A DNA stretch of 64,000 bases from Triatoma infestans (GCA_011037195.1 JAAEAF010000208.1:1-64000); one strand, 5' to 3'. Shown: positions 41,743-54,015, counted from the stretch's first letter. Program-made: numbers and translations. The notes: generated by a model from the letters alone, not told the origin.

Positions 41743-43371
41743 GAATAGAATTGGAGTCCAATATAAATTTTCTTATAGAAGGAATCATTTTTGGAGTAAA
41801 ATTCAACAATACATAAAAGTATCATTAAATGATCATTTTCTTTACAAGAACCAAAACTGCCATCGGTTGCAATAAGGTCAGGTCTTCAATGGCGTTATAT
41901 TGAGAAATTTATTCCTACGCATTTATATCAAATATGTGTATATCTAATGAGATAAAAATGTAATATTCTATACGTTATATATAAAATTATTTAAAGGAAG
42001 AAAAGGTTGTGAATAGCGACTGAATTATGTGCCGTCGGTGTTGGGTGTCCAATCTATCACATTCGTTTAGAGCTACAAACATTGATGGAGCAGTGGAGAG
42101 GAGGGCTTTATATGTATGTGGATCTCATTTCTGCCACTGGTCCAAACTGGACCCCCACCCCAACCCCTCAACCGCCGTTCACCAATAAATTAACGTAAAA
42201 TGCCCACATCTGGTCTCTGTATTTTGCCTCGTCCTGTTGTATTCACCGCCACCCCTCTACTGCGCGCTTACGTCCTCACTATACAAACACACTGATTTAT
42301 CAGAAATACTGTGGCCTGACTGATATATTAACTACTTCGCATTAGCATATACACTTTCAGTCTCACACACACACACACGTATATACAAACTATAGCACTG
42401 GGTCGAATGTGTGTGAGTTGTGTTAGAGTGAGAGAGTGTGAGAGCACTACACAACACTGGAGGATGCCCCGCGATAGACCTCCTCTTTACCAATGCTATC
42501 TCTATCTATACTATGGTACCACTTCTTGCTCATTTTATTCTCTTCTTATTCACTCAGACTGTCCTGCATTACTTTATTGGCCGCGGAGTTCCTTTTCTTA
42601 TCTGTGTATATATACATATATATATATATATATTTGTATGTGTGTGTCTATATGGTGGAAAGAGTCCCTTCAACTGAACCACACAGAACAGCAGAGAACC
42701 TGGTGGGGCATCTTTATGTTGCCAATAACTTGTGTTCATGAAACATTATTACAAGGTTTTTCTCTCTACTTCACAATCATTCTATCTTCTTTCCTTAACA
42801 CTTCTTCTACATCTAAAACTGTCCTGGCCGACCCTGTTCCCACATCAATATCTTGGCCATGCTAACACATCCAACACTATTTTATAACACCCATCTCAAT
42901 ATATATACTTATATATACACACACACAAACACACATAAGGCGACACACCATGCCTGTGGTAATGACTGTTTTGCTATTTTATTTGCACAAACTGAAGTAA
43001 AAGAGATCTCCACTACTCATCTTCCCCCGCAATTTATTTTTTTATTTTTTTATTTTTCTTTCTACCCTGACATCGTCATACAAAGTAATAGATTAGAAAA
43101 AAATCGCAAAAAAGGAAGTCTAGTATTTCATATTTACAATTTTATTTTATGTTCCACTTTAGGAGAGCAAATTTTCAATGTAGTTGTTAAAAATGTGTGC
43201 AAAAAAAAGCATTTAAAATGTCACTATTAACTTAACAAATGCTCTTCCCACATAAAAACCCCTGGAAAATCTACCAGCACTTATCTTGCAAGAGCATTTT
43301 TTTAATCTCACTCTAGAACAAAGATTTGTCAATTGAAGAATTAAAGAAAGTAGGAAATGCAATGAAACACT
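41743..43371. other. Low-complexity stretch, no gene recognised
   Basis: AC (42363-42379), AT (42606-42632) and other short repeats underlie several overlapping plus frames (42407-43230). These lack domains, have an unusual simple composition, and overlap in all three frames, so I do not call them genes. Confidence 0.5.
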
Positions 43372-43565
43372 ATGTTGGTGTAGTGGTTATGAACATGGAC
43401 TTGTAAGTGGAAGGTCTACAGTTCGAGTTTCCGCGTTTGCTAAATTTTATATTCGTTTAAAAAATGTTAATAATAAAGTAGGTGCTTCCACCCCAGTTCA
43501 CGACACCTAATCTGGTATTCTTTTTAAACCCGTCTGAATAAATAGGCGTTACTTTACTTTACTTA
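43372..43565 (+). mobile_element. tRNA-derived SINE (family 2)
   Basis: The head TTGGTGTAGTGGTTATGAAC (A box-like) and TACAGTTCGAGTTTCC (B box-like) is followed by a body with GTTTAAAAAATGTTAATAAT, GTGCTTCCACCCCAGTTCAC and GACACCTAATCTGGT. It ends GGCGTTACTTTACTTTACTT, a short tandem tail. Further copies are at 47.05 and 49.7 kb. Confidence 0.82.
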
Positions 43566-43599
43566 ATTACATAGAATAGATGATAGAATATTCTGTAAT

Positions 43600-43999
43600 A
43601 CCTACAATATAAATAGTGCTTTATACCGTCACCCCTTCTCAGAACTTACTAAAAAATGAATTTTCCCGAAAAATGTGTTTCAAATAAAAGTGATTAAGCT
43701 AAATATATTGAAAGTCTTAAAAACTGTTTAGAGCCTTTACCGAGAAAATCGCAACAAAAAAAAACCTGAAAAATTAATTCAATAAAGTGATACTTTCGAT
43801 ATCGATTCTGACCGAAACGTTATTTTCAGGCCCCTGATAGATGAAATATCAACTTTCAGCTTTCTGCGATTTCCAAATTCTAAAAAATCACTTTTTCCTA
43901 TACAGGAGACTTTAAAAACATGGTTTTTTCCGGTGGAAACTCATATTCGAAAATCTGGCAACAATGCAATACTTCCTATTTCTAGAGTTAGAGAAAAAA
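43600..43999 (-). repeat. Dispersed repeat family B, inverted copy
   Basis: Reversed blocks: TTTCAAATAAAAGTGATTAA, TACCGAGAAAATCGCAAC, ATTCAATAAAGTGATACTTT, AAAATCTGGCAACAATGC and the end AGTTAGAGAAAAAAT. Confidence 0.6.
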
Positions 44000-46133
44000 T
44001 AAAGTGTACACCCACGGAGGAATCATTTATCCTCCTACATTCTTATGCCTAAGTTAGATACTTTTCCTTACATAGAATCCGATAATTTGGAAAATAAATA
44101 AAAATAGAATCTCCATTGAAAACTGAAAACGACAAGGACTCAAAAAATAAGAAAATCATCAAACAAGGGATTCTGACTAAATGTTTAGTTGCCCCCAGCA
44201 ATATACGTAAATACTTACTTTTTATTGGTTAGTTTTTAGAATATAAGCGTTCCATGGATATAAAATAATTTAAATCATCAAGCAGTCTTATCAGTCTCCA
44301 AAAAAATTTCAAGAAAGTTTGGATTATTCTCTGAGTTTAGAGAAAGCATATTGGAGAGCAACACAGATCTCTCTAGAATGCCCCCTAAAAGTGATTTCTC
44401 CGTCTACCAGCTCATTTAAAGTATTCAACAGCATATAATTGCAATATTATTGTAGAACATTTGTTGTTTGCATAATGAATAAGTTTTAAGAAAATAAATT
44501 GAAGTTCCATGATCATCAGATTGGGAATAATAATTAATTTCGAGGTTTCATCTAAAATATAATTGTATTGAAGAACTCCACTCCTTGTATCTTGGTTTAA
44601 TGAAATTCATCACACGATGAAAATGATAAAATTTAAATATGAGAGGCAAAAGTTTAAATTTGTTATCATTCCAGATGTTACAGCTGTCTAAAGTAGGGCC
44701 GGAATTGATTATGTGTTTATATATATGTGCTTAAAAGAGACAGAGTGAGGAGAAGGATATATTTAACAAAAAAAAACAAAGTAACCCCAAACAAACGTAA
44801 ATCCCCCAGAGGCAAAATGTCGCAATGTGAAGGAACAGAAAGTGTAGAAACGCAAGAGAGCGAAAAAAAAAGAAGAGAAAACTAATGTTACGAAGAGGGG
44901 TGGAATAAAATATAGGTAATAAATATAAAGATAAAGAGGTTGTAGTTTTGCCCGCAAGGGGGCACTGCTTTGTAGGTGTGAAGCCTAAACTCTTAGATTA
45001 TAAGATAGTTGATTCCGCGTCACAAATTAATATTATTATATAGTTGGCATAAAGGGAATCTAAATGAGAAACGTTGCAAAGACTTGTCAGAAATATTTTT
45101 ATCTAAACAAAATTAAAGGTGTGCAATATATATATACTTTTTTTTTAAGTTCTCCAGTGTTACTTTATCTCTGAATACTTTAGCATTTTAATTGACATAT
45201 TTTTTTTTTATTAATTATGCACAACTGTTTTTATAAATTAAAATTGTATAAAACACTTTACTGATATAAGAATTGGATAATATGACAAGTAATAATTTTA
45301 ACTTAAGGATCCAATAACATACAACAATCATAAACTATGAAAGTTTCGTTATTTACCTGTGGAAGAAACTTTGGAACACTATAAAATTAATCACCAGCTA
45401 ACATGAAATGTACATTAATCAATATAGGAAAAATATTTCTATGCATACATAAACAATATATATATATATATTATATATAATAATTTGTTATGTTTGTCTA
45501 TAGAATGGTAAAAAAAAAGAATAATTGGCTACTTGTTTCCACATATTACCTTCACCTATAATTAACATGTAAAAATATATGATGAAATATTATGTAATCT
45601 TTGATTTATTTATTTATTTTTTTGAAAAATATATTTACTGAAGAAGGGATTAAGAAACAATTTTGATTTGCTTAAATTAAGTTTGTAGGAAATATTAAAA
45701 AATCTTACCCTAAATTATTTCCCTTATAGTTTAGTGATTCAATGAACGTGTTACGAATTTACAAATTGGACGAAACGAATCACTTTAAAAATGATACAAA
45801 AATCGAGCTAAACCTAAGTTTTTCCAACAAAAATAAAAAAAAATTTCTCATAAATAATTTTCAACTACTGATTTTTTTCTTATTAACATTTCTCACAACA
45901 TGTAAATATTTAATTTGGACAAAATGGAATATTAGTAGTAAAAAATTGAATTATTTTTAAGGTTAGCCCAGGTAAAGGTGAAAAGAAAGCAAAATTAGTC
46001 ACTATATCGTCCCAAAAACAGTAGAGAACATTAATACAACTATTTATTAAGTTAATAGAATAATAAATATTAATTCTGACTCTAATATTAAGCTAATAAT
46101 TAAAATACTAAGCTAATATTAAAATTTCAGAAT
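44000..46133. other. AT-rich stretch without recognised gene
   Basis: Only low-complexity A/T runs and AT microsatellites (for example 45460-45480). Short frames show no domains. Confidence 0.55.
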
Positions 46134-46184
46134 AACAAAAGTTATCCGAGACATTTTCCGTGGTAGCCTGCTTCATTTTGTGGT

Positions 46185-46222
46185 CATCGACCGGTTTCGG
46201 GCGTTCGTCCATCTTCAGGATG
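46185..46222 (-). ncRNA. Hammerhead ribozyme-like motif (left arm)
   Basis: On the minus strand the order and spacing equal the intact copy at 541-578, with stem II GGAC/GCCC (one A-C mismatch). CATC/GATG stem I, CTGAAGA, GAAACCGGTC are all kept. Confidence 0.7.
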
Positions 46223-46583
46223 CGTTTTTCAGACAGTGTGACAACACAGACTTGCACAGAGCAACTTAGTTTCACACTAACTCGCAATACTATCTTCTCT
46301 TTTCTTTTCTGCGCTTTTCTACATACTGCGCAGGTTTTCCGTGGGCTTTTCGTTTTTGGCGACTCAGGTATTAGCTTTGGAAAATGTCTCTCTGTTAACC
46401 TAAATGGTGCTAATTCTGTTGACCGTCGCCCGGATTTTTTCCTTTTTTTTTTTGTGGCGATTCTCTAAGATTTCTCTAATTAGAAAAAGTTGAAAATCGG
46501 CGAATGGCATTTTCTTTGCAAGAGTTAGTGTGAAACTAAGCTGCTCTGTGCAAGTCTGTGTTGTCACACTGTCTGAAAAAACG

Positions 46584-46621
46584 CATCCTGAAGATGGGCG
46601 AACGCCCGAAACCGGTCGATG
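46584..46621 (+). ncRNA. Hammerhead ribozyme-like motif (right arm, intact core)
   Basis: CATC (46584-46587), CTGAAGA (46588-46594), T46595, stem II GGGC/GCCC (46596-46599 and 46604-46607), GAA (46608-46610), ACCGGT (46611-46616), C46617 and GATG (46618-46621). Identical to the 541-578 motif. Confidence 0.77.
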
Positions 46622-46899
46622 ACCACAAAATGAAACAGGCTATCATGGAAAATGTCTCTGATGCTTTCCAGCTCTGCGGAACCAACCACCACAACAAACA
46701 AAAGTTATATTTGCTAATTAGCAGAAAGAATTAAAAACCTGAAGTAGACGTTAACTATTACTATTATTTTAGTAATTAATTATATTATCTCCAGCGTAGT
46801 TCCATTTTTCATTTCAAAAAAAAAATATGAACGCATAGGTTAAAGAAATAGTACAAACAAATCTTATCAATCTTGTCATTTCCTTATCATTTTTATTTA

Positions 46900-47045
46900 A
46901 TAGTGTTCGTTAGAATTCTAAAGTTTGAAGAAATTTCAGAAATTACAGAATAGGTTTTTTGAGTTTTTTCCTTTTAGTGTTTCCTCGAAAAATGGCTCCC
47001 AGGATTTTATTATTTAAACTTGGATTGTTAACAATATAAAATATA
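46900..47045 (+). repeat. Family B fragment
   Basis: TTACAGAATAGGTTTTTTGA, TTCCTCGAAAAATGGCTCCC and TTTAAACTTGGATTG follow family B order. Confidence 0.5.
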
Positions 47046-47048
47046 AAC

Positions 47049-47262
47049 CGACGGGAGTTGGTGTAGTGGTTATGAGCATGGACTTGTAAGTGGGAGGACC
47101 CCAGTTCTCGAGTCCAGCGTATAACTGCTAAAATTTTCTATTTGTTTAAAAAATGTTAATAGTAAACTAGATGCTTCCGCTCCTGTCCACGACACGTAAT
47201 TTGGTAGTTGGACGTTAAGCTCGCCTGAAAAAATAGGCATTACTTCACTTTACTTTTTTATA
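47049..47262 (+). mobile_element. tRNA-derived SINE (family 2)
   Basis: The head GTTGGTGTAGTGGTTATGAG and CCAGTTCTCGAGTCC retains A and B box-like elements. The body matches the copies at 43.4 and 49.7 kb (GTTTAAAAAATGTTAATAGT, CCACGACACGTAATTTGG). It ends GGCATTACTTCACTTTACTT. Confidence 0.85.
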
Positions 47263-47562
47263 AATCAATCACGATTATTGGAAACTTTTCTCCTAGAAAA
47301 ATTGAACAATCTTCTTTTTTTTCTCGGCTGGACATTAGCACTGGCATGAGGCACTACAATGTATGCACATTCAGATACCTGTTCTTCAAAACCAATGTGT
47401 ATAACAGACGGCTTTTCGCCAACTATATATTTAAACTATATGTTTAGGAAATATACGAAGCTCAAAGAAAAATATGTCAATTAACATTTTGATAATTCTA
47501 ATAAGTTCAAAAGTACAAACAGCAAATGCCGTTATGTTAAATTTCTTAGAAATCCAATTTAA

Positions 47563-47790
47563 GGGAAGGGAATAATTTAAGGGAAGTGGTTAGCGTACTA
47601 CCACGCGGAGGACCCATTTTCGAGTGCAGCTATGCTGCCCCTAGATTTTTTTTCTTCTTAGGAGCCCCTACAGCTCACTTGGGGCACTGTTGTCTGTAAC
47701 GAGAGAACACTGTCCGGAGGCTGGCAGTACAGTGAGAAGGCTCCGGGCGCCAATGACCAAGATGTTGACGGGCCTTAAATTAACAAACAA
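47563..47790 (+). mobile_element. tRNA-derived SINE (family 1)
   Basis: The head GGGAAGTGGTTAGCGTACTA with TTTTCGAGTGCAGC is tRNA-like. The body has CCCCTACAGCTCAC, GAACACTGTCCGGAGGC, GAGAAGGCTCCGGGCGCC and GATGTTGACGGGCCTTAAAT, followed by an A-rich tail. Confidence 0.82.
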
Positions 47791-49485
47791 AAAATTCTAT
47801 TTACCTCTTTTTAAAAAAAATGGATGTATAAATGATATACATTTTAGTGTCAATATAATATCTACATATATGTCCTGGTGGAAGGGTCGCTCTACTGCTT
47901 CCAAGTTTGAGCTTTTAATAGCACTTATCTAATTTACTTTTATCTTCTAACAATATTGATACTTATTGATAATGAAACGTCATCAGTTTCACCATTTAAA
48001 AAATTCTGCATCATTTGACTTTAACCCACGATAATAATTTGAGGTAAATTATTTATAATTAAAGAACTAAACAGCCAAATATTATTAATATTATATCTGA
48101 GGAAAAATTGGCTATCATTAAAGACCCAATACACACTTTCAGTAGTATTATTAATTCATCCATTTTCAAATATGAGATTTTATAATACAGTTTCAAAAGA
48201 ATCCACAATTTATTTTCAACCATCTTCCAACCTTTAAATAATTGTAGTTTAAAAAAAAGTTTTCTTGTTATTTTGATCATAAAGAAGTTGTAAACTTTTG
48301 CTTGAGTAACGGGGGCTTCTCAACTTAATAGGATTCTACTTTCGTTTTCTGTTTTTTTTTGTTTTTTTTTTAAAGTCACCAATCAGTTCCAATGAAATTT
48401 GCTCTAAATAACCAATTAGGAAAAAGCAATAAAATATTTAGAAGATAATTACAATAGTTAGAAGGAAATAGTTACAATAATTTTGGAATGAGAATGTTAT
48501 ACATAAGTAGAATTGGATGGGAGAGAAGCCTGAAGATACCGTCCATCTTGCTGCCCCATGTAGTTTATTATATATATATAATATACAAAATGAATAAGAA
48601 AGAGTTAGAGATATGCCCGGTATAAATCAGTCACAATAAATCAAACAGTACTGCCAGCTCTCTAGGTTCCATCTTACCTAACAATAATTATGGTACAACC
48701 GTGTATGATAGAAGGAGGGTCACAACCGGCCGGCCGAACAGGCATCACTCTACTCTAGGACACTCCTTCTTATATCATTCTTTCTACTTTTCTTTCATTA
48801 TTTTATTTTATTTCTCTCTCTGTTTCTCTCTCACTCTCACTCTCTCTCTCTCGCTCTCTTTACATCAACTTCATCTTAGTCTTAGAGGTTTCTTTTCTTT
48901 CTCGTACACTTTTATTTTTATAATTTTTTTTTTTTTGTTGAAAAAAAATATTTTTCAACTGTAGTAGAAGGCCGGTTAGAATAAATCAGATATTAGAGAA
49001 GTGTTAGTGGGATCCAGAGAAGATCGCAGCATCAACAACTCATCTCTCCCCACCACTACCAGTCTAAACTTTCTTATACCCACCATCATCGTCCAGTCAT
49101 CCAAAGTTATGACATCGCTCAATATATATAGATATATATATATTTCTTCAACTTCTTCCACACACAGATATAGTAGACTAGCCAATACAATTCATTTCAA
49201 TATCTACTCCCCCACCCGATTACCAACCTTATATTGATTACCTTTATCCCTACAATTAATTTATCCATTTAATAATTAAACTCCTATAATCTAAAACCTA
49301 GATATATATATTTTTTTTTTATCTATTTAATTTATTATTTCAATTTAGACTGTTTATTACATTTTTCGATTAATTAAATTTTAATTTATTTTTTATTTCT
49401 TTTTGTCAGTTAATTTTTTTTTTTTCAAATAGAAATTTCAAAGGACTTACTTGGGTGGCCTTTTGTAATTTAGATGTTTTCTGAT
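47791..49485. other. AT-rich stretch with TC microsatellite
   Basis: A TC-rich run at about 48811-48860 and AT runs at 48569-48582 and 49120-49145. Overlapping short frames here are products of the simple repeats. Confidence 0.55.
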
Positions 49486-49487
49486 CT

Positions 49488-49689
49488 AGATCTTTTTAGT
49501 TCCTCCTTACTCTATAAAAGAAAGTATTGCGATCGTATCAAAGTTTCGAAATTGAGTTTTGAAATAGGAAACACATATTTCAAGGTTTTTAGCCAAAATC
49601 CATCACCCGAAAATGTAAACATTAAAGAATGTTTCCCCCCCCCCTCAAAAATGGCTCAAGCAATTCTCTTTAAACTTCGTGAACTCATT
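49488..49689 (+). repeat. Family B fragment
   Basis: AAAGTATTGCGATCGTATCA, TTCGAAATTGAGTTTTG, CCAAAATCCATCACCCG and ATGGCTCAAGCAATTC correspond to the start of family B. Confidence 0.6.
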
Positions 49690-49892
49690 GCATATACTAA
49701 AGTAAGTAATGCCTATTTTTTCCAGGCAGGCTAACCAAATTAGGTGTCGTAGACGAGGCAGAAGCACGTACTTTATTACTAACATTTTTGAAACGAATGT
49801 AGTATTTAGCAGTTATGCGCGGGACACGAACTAGAGACCTCCCAGTTACAAGTCGATGCTCGTAACCCCTACACCCAACTCCAAGGCAACAA
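49690..49892 (-). mobile_element. tRNA-derived SINE (family 2), inverted copy
   Basis: On the minus strand: GGAGTTGGGTGTAGGGGTTA, GAGCATCGACTTGTAACTGG, CTAGTTCGTGTCCCGCG, AAAAATGTTAGTAATAAAGT, CTACGACACCTAATTTGG and a terminal GGCATTACTTACTTTAG. The same head and tail as the other two copies fix the orientation. Confidence 0.83.
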
Positions 49893-50729
49893 CACTTCCT
49901 CCTAGGAGAAAGTAAAATATAGAATGCAGAGATGACCATTCCCAATAAAGAGGCAAACTTTGGCATTTATTGGCCAAATATGTAAAATCTTAACATGATA
50001 ACTTTAAAACAAATTTTGAACCATACAATGTCTGTCTTAAAAGTTTATTGTGGTGAAATGTGTCTGTCTATGCCTGAATAAATTGTATGAAAATAATTAA
50101 AGAGGCATATAGAGTCGGTGGAAACACCTGATGCCACGTCAATGAAAAGTGACTGAATCAACATTTTGTCCTCGAGGAATATCTTCAATGAATAATTCTT
50201 CCCTCTAGTTGTCATGTCATTTCAAGTTAATAACTTCTTTATTAACCACTTTACAAAAAATTTAAACAAAAGGACATAAAGGAGGGACATAAACTGATGT
50301 TTACTGTGAGAAATCAGTTTTGAAACTCGGTCATGATCATAACATTCCAAAAAAAATATAAAATAGATTAAAAATCTCCTGAAGATCTTTCAGTGTACTT
50401 TATTCTGATTGTTTAATCATACATGGGAGCATGCATAAATTTGTGAGCCTTAGTTTTTCTTCTCTTTCGAAGTTGAAATTTGTTGTGAAACAAGTCCCAA
50501 ACATAGATATAAAATATGCTCTTGGCCATCCTATATTCCTCAATCAGATAAACCCTGCAGTACTATCACTTGTCAGGCCCTGCAGCAGTACATATGATTT
50601 TTAAGCCTGAAGAGCCTGTTCGTAGGCCCACTTAACATTCTGGTGGCCTTAAATTGTTATTATAGGCGTGCTATGAATTTAGCCTTAATTATTGAAATTT
50701 GGAAAAATTAAAGAATCAAATGCTGTTTG
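49893..50729. other. AT-rich stretch without recognised gene
   Basis: No element or gene was recognised. Confidence 0.5.
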
Positions 50730-50805
50730 TCCCACACAGGTTTTGTACGGAAGCTCAGAAACCTTCTACCAACTATTCATTTAACACTTTATAAGATAAT
50801 TTCCT
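50730..50805 (+). pseudogene. Short Jockey-like LINE RT fragment
   Basis: The plus strand reads HTGFVRKLRNLLPTIHLTLY, equivalent to the RT palm helix region seen at 52.79-52.84 kb (HTGLV, KLKNLLPILH). Only about 25 codons remain. The match to the nearby larger fragment is the main evidence. Confidence 0.55.
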
Positions 50806-51345
50806 AAAAAACTTCAATCTTTGATATGTTGTTTTCTTTAAGTTTATATATTGTTTATATGTTGAAGGTTTTTCAAAAGATTTACAAAGTATTTTACATT
50901 GCAATCGACCAACTTACTGCAGAAATGATCCTGTAGAAGTAAGATCTTCTTTTTTTATTATTACATTGATACTAAAAATAAATCATTTTTAGGTATATAA
51001 GATATTTTTATTTAGAGAGATATAGAAACAGCCAAACTGACGTCAAATACAGTCAAAGAGTGGCGCCAAATAAAATGGAGAGAAAAGATAGTACATTTTT
51101 TCGTCAAAAATATTTCTGCTGACTAAGGAACACAAACTATCCTGCTTGAATCATTATACAGTTCGATTATTCCAACCCTCTTTACAAGTTCAACCCTCAT
51201 TATTTTATTAAGGTCCATAGATCATATTTATTATCATGGCCATGTGCAATTTATGGGAACGGGTTGAGCTACGCTACCATGTGAATTGGATTAAAGGACC
51301 ATCCCCGCCATTCTTAATTCTCTTCTCTAAATCTCTCATACTCTT

Positions 51346-51389
<44 letters not shown>

Positions 51390-52734
51390 CATAATCACTC
51401 CTAATAGTTATTATTGTTACTGCTCTTTGATATTCCAGTTATGTTTTTGCAAAATAATTAATATTCAAATTTATATATATTTAATTCCACATTTCTTATT
51501 TTCTATGATTACTCACTTCCTCCTTCTCTAATTAGTACAGCCAATCAGACTGATGAATTATAACTAAGCGATCAATTGGAAATTAATTTTTGCTTTTAAT
51601 TACGACACTTCGCTCTGTTACTCACTATCTTAAGACTCTAATTAGCTTGCCAACCTGAAACCCCCTACACTAAATTTAAAAGACAAGCACATATAGCAGA
51701 TGCTGGGCAATCACGACCTACGAAACTAGGTGGAAAATAAAAACCAAGCTTGAAAACATGATTTTACTTTATTTTTAAAAAAACCATTATTAGACCAATG
51801 TATAAAAGAGTTTCATGACTTACTAATTCTGCACAATAATTTTCTTAATTCAGAATACTAGAAGCAAAGTGAAAAGTAAATGATCCTAGAATTAATTATG
51901 TAAATTTCTTGTCAACTTGGCCAGATTTTCAATGTAGGGTGTGTACTAATCAATGGCTGACTTCTTCAATAAGCCACTCATCAACCCAATTGTCTCAATA
52001 GTACGCGTCGGCAATTACTGTTTTTTTTTTTACAAATGTTGCTTGTCCGGTTAATAAATTTTTTTAAAAAATTTTGAACTAAATAATTATGAACTACTTC
52101 ATTTATAGATTTATTCTATTAATTTTTGTATAATCCCTTTCGACGGATCAAGACTGACTTTTTCTTCTAGAGTCTTCATTTGTAAGGATTTGACTACATT
52201 GGCTATTGTGGAAAAGACAAAGGAAGTAGAAATTAATTTGCTAAATATCTCTCCAAAGTATTTAAACCACATTCAGATACTTTTTTACTGATACTGATCA
52301 TTCAGGCTGAAATTTACATCCCCACTCTATTCCTCTTCAGTTTCTAAAGCATTTATTTCTTCCAAAATTTCCTATTTAATTGAACATCTTCTAAGTTTAA
52401 GTTTCGATGTCATTTAAATAAAAGTATTGTCTAACTTTTCAAAGAAAACAAACTTTCTTAGATTTATGTTTAATCTAGTTTTTCTAAACAACACTTATTC
52501 ATCCGTTAAATTCTCTATCACTAAAAGTGATACTTAAATATATCTTATCACTTAATCTCTTACAACTCCATAAACATTCTTCCATTAAAGGGAAAAATAT
52601 AGGAAAAGCTTGCATCTTAATCTCAAAACATTAACTCACCTTCGCTTCGGATTCCTTATCTATCATTCCATTATTCTTCAATGTTCTCATTTATTAGACA
52701 TCTTCGCCTCCTTTCGTGGAGGAAAGCAATGTTT
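50806..52734. other. AT-rich stretch with CT/AT microsatellite
   Basis: A CT run (51341-51370) passes into an AT run (51371-51389). No gene was recognised. Confidence 0.55.
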
Positions 52735-53250
52735 CTCGAGCACTTTCTTGGCAGTGCACAAGCATTTAATCGAGTAGTTTTGTCCCATACAGGTTTGGTC
52801 GGAAGCTCAAAAACCTTCTACCAATCCTTCATGTCATTATTCAATTGTTTGTTAAACATTTTAATTATGGAATAAAAAATTTCTTTTACCGTTGGAAGCT
52901 CGAGCTCAACAGGAAAGTATTCTCGGATCTATTCTTTTCACAATATATACTTCAGAACTTCCAAATCATTCTCACATCACAGCCTTCACATATTCTGCTG
53001 ATGACATAGCTTTTCTCTTTCACCATTATCAGCCCATCAGTCAATCCGCATCTTACATCTTCTTTGAATAAATCCACGAATAAATCAAAATACTTTGTTA
53101 ACTACTTCTAAGGATCCTTGGCAGATTATCAAATCTATCACTGAACAACAAATTACCAGTATATAACGCGCAACTGAAACCGATATAGGCAACGAACTTG
53201 ATTTGTGGTGGTCAGCCAAGTATCTTCCTATCATAGCAAACAATTCTAAG
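52735..53250 (+). pseudogene. Jockey-like LINE reverse transcriptase remnant
   Basis: Several frames carry successive RT blocks: AQAFNRVVLSHTGLV (from the DV.KAFDRVWH..GL block), KLKNLLPILHVII, QQESILGSILFTIYTSELPN (from PQGSILGP) and then TYSADDIAFLF with the catalytic Asp pair. After a gap come ILGRLSNLSLNNKLP, YNAQLKPI and LDLWWSAKYLPII, the thumb and start of the C-terminal region. Frameshifts and stops separate them. It is the same RT type as the minus-strand fragment at 25.6-26.5 kb but much more decayed; endonuclease and 3' end are missing. Confidence 0.75.
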
Positions 53251-54015
53251 TGGTATGATAGTATTTTTTTTATATCACTTTTTTATTTCAACCAAAAAAC
53301 AAAATTTAATATAATTAGTCAAAAGATAATACAAGTAATATATGGGATTGAAAAAATTCCGTTTGCCGGAGCTCGATTCACAGAACAGAAATGTACACAC
53401 TTAGGCAAAAAAGAAAAAGAAAACATGAACGATAATCCGAAAGATAAACAAACAAAAAAATAATACCTATATAATTTGTAACACAAAATAAATTAACAAA
53501 AAAAAAATATATATATATATAAAATATGAAATCAAAAAAATTTAAAAATTAAATTCCATAACTAAATGATATCGATATTGCCAGGCATGTCGATCACATT
53601 TGATTAAAGTACCAAAATTATTCTCTAACTGAACAATAAACTGACTTCTGGTTAAAGTAGCAGAAGCTACATGTATGTAGACGATGGATTTCAGATAGGA
53701 TGGTGCATTCCGTCATAAAATGAACAATGTCCTACCTAACACGAGCATTACCTACGGAGCATGTTAGTATTAATCATTGTATAAAGTAATGGTTAAAATG
53801 GTATTCATGTCTAAAAAACTTCCACTCCGATTTCCTCGACCTGAAACAAGAAATTTCATTCACTCCTCTTCCAAAAATTCTAACCCGGAAATTGAGCATC
53901 GCTTATTTTATATCTCTTTTCTTCATAATTGTTAATGAGACGGTGGTGGCCGAGAGATTTACTCGTAATGGAGGTTGTAATTGATTCATTTGCCAATAAA
54001 TTATTACTTAATTGT
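53251..54015. other. AT-rich stretch without recognised gene
   Basis: Short frames only; AT microsatellite near 53508-53522. Confidence 0.5.

Larger units (their letters stand above)
46134..46708. mobile_element. Head-to-head hammerhead retroelements with 12-bp target duplication
   Basis: AACAAAAGTTAT flanks the insertion at 46134-46145 and 46697-46708. The left arm (46146-46281) is minus-oriented and lacks the tail. The right arm (46524-46696) is a complete plus unit ending CCAACCACCACAAC. The 242-bp spacer (46282-46523) is not shared with other loci. The right arm has an intact ribozyme-like core; the left arm's core has one stem II mismatch. Exact target duplication, one tail and one truncated inverted arm indicate a single retrotransposition event. 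Confidence 0.92.

Noticed and set aside
42407..43230. Overlapping plus-strand frames of 79-152 codons
   Set aside because: They lie on AC/AT/TC simple repeats, overlap in several frames, and have no domain features.
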